64,000 nucleotides of DNA from Nereocystis luetkeana. Lineage: Eukaryota > Sar > Phaeophyceae > Laminariales > Laminariaceae. Both the position numbers and the translations under genes were made by a program. Below, piece after piece: positions 60,799 to 64,000 of the stretch. Numbering within the stretch: position 1 is the first letter of the stretch; the number at the start of each line of letters is the position of its first letter. The notes under the pieces are model-generated. The model was not told the DNA's origin. It saw only the letters and a list, made by a program, of their open reading frames with translations, and searched no databases. The DNA lies in the NCBI GenBank assembly GCA_031213475.1, contig JARUPZ010000025.1, forward strand, positions 496,001 to 560,000, given 5' to 3'.

Positions 60799-61004
60799 TG
60801 TGCCTGTCCACAGCATGCACACTGTGCCTGCCCACAGCAGGCAGACTATGCTTGTCCACATCCGGCAGACTGGGCCTGTCCACATCCGGCAGTCTGGGCC
60901 TGTCCACAGCAGGCAGACTGGGCCTATCCACAGCACGAAGATTGAGCCTGTCCGCAGCACTCAACAGCAGGCAGACTGGGCCTGTCCACAGCAGGGAGAC
61001 GACT
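60799..61004. repeat. 24-bp minisatellite, about eight units
   Basis: The unit GCCTGTCCACAGCAGGCAGA plus CTGG repeats with variants (CATCCGGCAG). The 24-base period keeps three frames open, but no protein is supported. Confidence 0.9.
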
Positions 61005-61204
61005 TTGTTTTTTTAGCTCTTTCTTCTGGCTACGTACCTGGTAATAACTAACGAAACCCAACTACGAACAGTCATAGGCAGACTTCGCCTGTCTGTCCAC
61101 AGCAACGTTCGGGCCATGTGCTGCAGGTGATATTGTCAGGCCTACCCTCCTACTGACGAGGGGACGGAGAAACAGGAGAAGATCTGCTGTAGTTGTACAG
61201 CAGT

Positions 61205-61790
61205 CAGTAGTTGTGGTGGCACCCGCTACGAGAACCTCATTGGATACATGTATGTCGTATCAGAGGTTGAAGATATTTCGTCTTCAAATTATGAGGGTGG
61301 AATCAGGAACCACACACACAACATCGAGTACGGTGTACAAAGGGCAGAAGCCGAGCGTACTGCGACGCCGACCCTGGCCTCGTGGATCCTACTGCTACTG
61401 CTGCTGCTGTTTTGCTGCTGGAGAAGCTCTGATGTAGATGTGCACAGCTGCAGTAGTTGTGGCACCTGCTACGAGAAGCTCTTTTGGGCATGCTATGTTC
61501 GTGTTGTCGTCTCGAAAATATTATGCCGACTCTCGAGGTGGGAAGCAGGAAACATAAAAAAACGAGTGCAGGGTACGTACTACAGTACATGTGTGTATAT
61601 GTACGCGTACAAAGGGTGCAAGGGTTAGACCGACAAGCCGAGCGTACGGCGACGCTGACCCTGGCCTCGTGTGTCCTACTGCTACTGCTGCTGCTGCTGC
61701 TGCTGCTGCTGTTATGGTGCGGGAGGCGCACTGCTGCTGTAGATGTCGTACATCAGTCCAAGTAAAGTTGTGGTGACACCTGTTGCGAAA
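61205..61790. repeat. Tandem ~260-bp repeat, two units and a partial third
   Basis: The order GTAGTTGTGG..ACC..GCTACGAGAA, GTACAAAGGG, CCGAGCGTACGGCGACGC and a CTGCTACTGCTGCTG run occurs at 61205-61455 and 61455-61760. A third start is at 61766. Confidence 0.8.
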
Positions 61791-61879
61791 AAGAAGCTCT
61801 TTCTGTTGGACAAAACATGTGAGATGCAGATTTTTATTGTGCTGAATTTCAAACAAAAAAACTCCGAGTAGGTTTAGCA

Positions 61880-62172
61880 GTTTGGGAGAAGGGATCTTTA
61901 GGGATGTTTTTTACTTGAAAAATGTGTAGCGTGGTCTGCACTTCGGAATCGTCGTCCGCAACTGAGAAATTTCCTGGTTCATGCAAACTCGGCGTAGCCG
62001 CGTTTATCGCGAGTTTTGGCCCGTTTTGGGTGCGGTTTGGGGTCAGGATTAGGGTTAGGGTTAGGGTTAGAGTCAGGGGTTGGGTTGGGTCTTCGCCCGT
62101 ACCTTGATCCCAACAGGAGCCAAAACATCCGAACAGCCTACCAACCTAAAGATCCCTTCTCCCAGATTGTCC
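61880..62172. repeat. Inverted-repeat segment enclosing a telomere-like TTAGGG tract
   Basis: GGGAGAAGGGATCTTTAGG (about 61888) and CCTAAAGATCCCTTCTCCC (about 62146) are inverted. Between them 62047-62070 reads GATTAGGG then TTAGGGTTAGGGTTAG. CTGYTGGRCAAAACATGT lies directly repeated outside the arms (about 61807 and 62188). Confidence 0.8.
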
Positions 62173-62289
62173 TCAAAAACACTCTGCTGGGCAAAACATG
62201 TCGAGTGGTGTGTGTTCTTGACTCTTTTTTCCCTGTCGACATCCAGCACCACAACAGTGTCGAGGACCTTTAACAATCTTGACTCGGAG

Positions 62290-62578
62290 GGATTTTTTCG
62301 TCGTGGTAAAATTTCTAGGTTTCTGAATTTTTACGTATAATTTAGCGACGACTTTCTCTTGGCGAGACGACGATCTTCACGACTTTCTTTTTTTACGGGG
62401 ACGACGATCTTCACGACTTTCTTTTTTTACGGGGAAACCCTACGGTAGGGTTTCCCCGTAAAAAAAGAAAGTCGTGAAGATCGTCGTCTCGCCAAAAGAA
62501 AGTCGTCTCGAGGTTACGCCGCTAAATTATACGTAAAAATTCAAAAACCTAGAAATTTTACCACGACGAAAAAATCTG
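62290..62578. mobile_element. Long palindrome / foldback element
   Basis: Arms of ~125-145 bp from GATTTTTTCGTCGTGGTAAA to its complement meet at CCCTACGGTAGGG. The left arm contains a 34-bp tandem duplication (ACGACGATCTTCACGACTTT plus CTTTTTTTACGGGG) that the right arm lacks. Bases 1-58 and 63792-63850 resemble one arm (ACGGGGAAACCCTA), so related copies exist. The class is unknown and no clear target duplication was seen. Confidence 0.85.
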
Positions 62579-62833
62579 ACGAGAGGTACTTCTACGGCAT
62601 ATTTTTTTTCGTCGTGAGGGTGAACAGCTGCGAACAGACCGCAGCCAGGCCATCCCCATCTCCCAGCCTTGGCACCCCTCATCTCGTGCGCTGTAAGTTA
62701 TCCACAGCAGCAGCAGCAGCAGTGCACCACGACGACATATACCGCTTCAACGTGTGGCCGGCCGGCACCGCAGGAGATAGATGCTGCTTTCTGCTTGTTG
62801 CGTGAAACCCATCTACAGCTCTGCGCTGATCGC

Positions 62834-63406
62834 ATGTTGATCAATGAGTTCCTTGTCGACGAGAGGAAACATGTCCTCGGGTGCACGCAGCAAGGGGCAT
62901 GCAACCACACCAACAGCGAGCGCAAAAGACATTCCCTTTGCACTGGCACCCCGCCGAGCCGAGACCATCGCCAAGGCTGTGGAGAGCCACAGCATGCCGG
63001 ACTGGGGGTCAAGGGGGGTGGCGTTGGGTCTCTGAGGGCGACCGGGAGCAACAGCTCTCCAGTGCGTCTGGATGATAGCTTTGTTGGCTCGCTGGGACGC
63101 TCACCGGAGTTGGAATTTTTGGGCACTAGAGGTGGGGGAGCTGCTGCTGCTGTGGTTGGAGGTCCGAGCGGGGTGGAGGAGGCAGATGAAAAGGACGAGG
63201 ATGATGAGCAGGGGGGGGGAATAACGCAGGCGGCGGTACCGCAGCAGGTTGTGCTTGAGGTTGTATGTAGCGGGTCATCGGGGCATATATTTGGCGTTCG
63301 TACGAGTATGATGTACGAAGAAGCAGGACGGAGGATCGCTCCATATGGTTTTGCGTTTTTGAAGCTTGCTGTCCAGATACGAGTGTTTATACCACTACAG
63401 CAGTAG
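62834..63406 (+). CDS. Open frame, 190 codons, doubtful
   Basis: From ATG 62834 a frame runs to 63406 and is open upstream to about 62669. It contains a Ser/Gly-rich segment and an acidic stretch (EEADEKDEDDEQ). No domain was recognised and no promoter or introns could be assigned. CAG- and GCTGCTG-type triplet runs contribute to its openness. It may be an exon or chance. Confidence 0.25.
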   Translation: MLINEFLVDERKHVLGCTQQGACNHTNSERKRHSLCTGTPPSRDHRQGCGEPQHAGLGVKGGGVGSLRATGSNSSPVRLDDSFVGSLGRSPELEFLGTRGGGAAAAVVGGPSGVEEADEKDEDDEQGGGITQAAVPQQVVLEVVCSGSSGHIFGVRTSMMYEEAGRRIAPYGFAFLKLAVQIRVFIPLQQ

Positions 63407-63791
63407 TAGTAGTAAACCAGGTATGACCCCTGATGGTGTGTTTGCTGTATGTACTCGTACGTCCGGCAACTGCTGCTGTACGAGCTTCAGGGATACATAC
63501 AGTAATCAACACACACGTGATTGGACCCACGAATGGAAGGGGAGTACAACGGCAGTAGCGCCAGTTGATAAACCGGAGGTTTTAGTTCTTGCGGGTTCAT
63601 GCTTTGTATCTGGTAGGTGATGAGAGTATGAGGAATGCGCAATCGGCACAGGAAATTAAATATAGTACCAGGTACCTGGTAGATGAAAAAGCGGGCCGAA
63701 CGTCGAGATCTACATCATTTTTGCAGACTACTCGCCAAACTGTGGTTCAAACGTCACGGCGAACTTCGCGACGATTTATTTTGCCGGAAAA

Positions 63792-64000
63792 TAACTGAGA
63801 CGACCTTCTTTCACGACGTTTTTTAAAATTTTACGGGGAAACCCTATACTATACTTTTTTTTTTTTTCTTTTTTTTTTTATCCCATTCATTATCTTCGCA
63901 CATCTTCTTCTCTCTCTCCTTCCAACTCGTAACTCAGATTCGGGGTCACATAGCAGGCTCTTCTCCCCCCTTCCCGCTACGGTACGCGTGCCTTCATTTT
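63792..64000. repeat. Terminal copy of bases 1-209, including SINE copy 3 (truncated by the window end)
   Basis: Identical to 1-209. The SINE part starts at about 63856 with T13-C-T11 and is cut by the window edge. Confidence 0.97.

Noticed and set aside
62041-62075. Chromosome end
   Set aside because: Only about four TTAGGG-like units occur, with non-telomeric DNA on both sides.

Overview
This is eukaryotic nuclear DNA dominated by mobile elements. It has spliceosomal introns with GT..AG junctions, Copia-type retrotransposon coding sequence, a tRNA-derived SINE, MITEs and long microsatellites. No bacterial operon, rRNA or tRNA gene was seen. The intron-rich genes, a short (TTAGGG)n tract and the repeat mix would fit an alga such as a brown alga, but the taxon is an inference and weakly supported.

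Layout. 1-17.2 kb: repeat-rich DNA without a convincing host gene. It holds a SINE (65-414), TTAA-flanked and TA-flanked MITEs, a dispersed repeat called X here (6.5-8.0 kb), and a broken Copia-type gag (10.7-11.8 kb). 17,277-21,468: a complete non-autonomous LTR element (E1) with 5-bp duplication GGCAA. 22.8-23.85 kb: a second X copy. 23,859-59,340: a 35.5-kb composite LTR element (E2) inserted in that X copy with 5-bp duplication GCCAA; the X copy at 7.8 kb shows the unoccupied site. E2 carries three LTRs, a non-coding internal region, and a Copia gag-protease-integrase frame that has lost its reverse transcriptase. 59.3-64 kb: the other X flank, a 180-bp TG tract, minisatellites, a telomere-like tract, a long palindrome, and a third SINE copy.

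The main find is nested inside the right-hand LTR of E2. A 26,610-bp DNA transposon (32,171-58,780) has ~307-bp terminal inverted repeats starting AACAAAGAATTATCGG and a 4-bp target duplication AAGG. Removing it restores a normal LTR. It carries three intron-containing genes whose exons join in frame. The first is a 1031-aa DUF7869-type protein with a DDE-like acidic triad, the candidate transposase (minus strand, 36.9-43.1 kb). Divergent to it is a 1188-aa protein joining a ParB/Srx-like domain, a Cys/His cluster and a degenerate permuted (beta-class) DNA-methyltransferase domain (plus strand, 44.0-53.1 kb). The third is a 240-aa protein of unknown function (minus strand, 55.8-57.0 kb). Inverted G/T-rich and A/C-rich subterminal repeats lie about 3 kb inside each end.

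Inference on how they work together: the DUF7869 protein would act on the terminal and subterminal repeats. The ParB-methyltransferase-like protein would be a DNA-binding accessory, possibly catalytically dead as a methylase. The first and last 209 bases of the window are identical, so the 63.8-kb block may be a tandem unit, a circular molecule or a contig with redundant ends.
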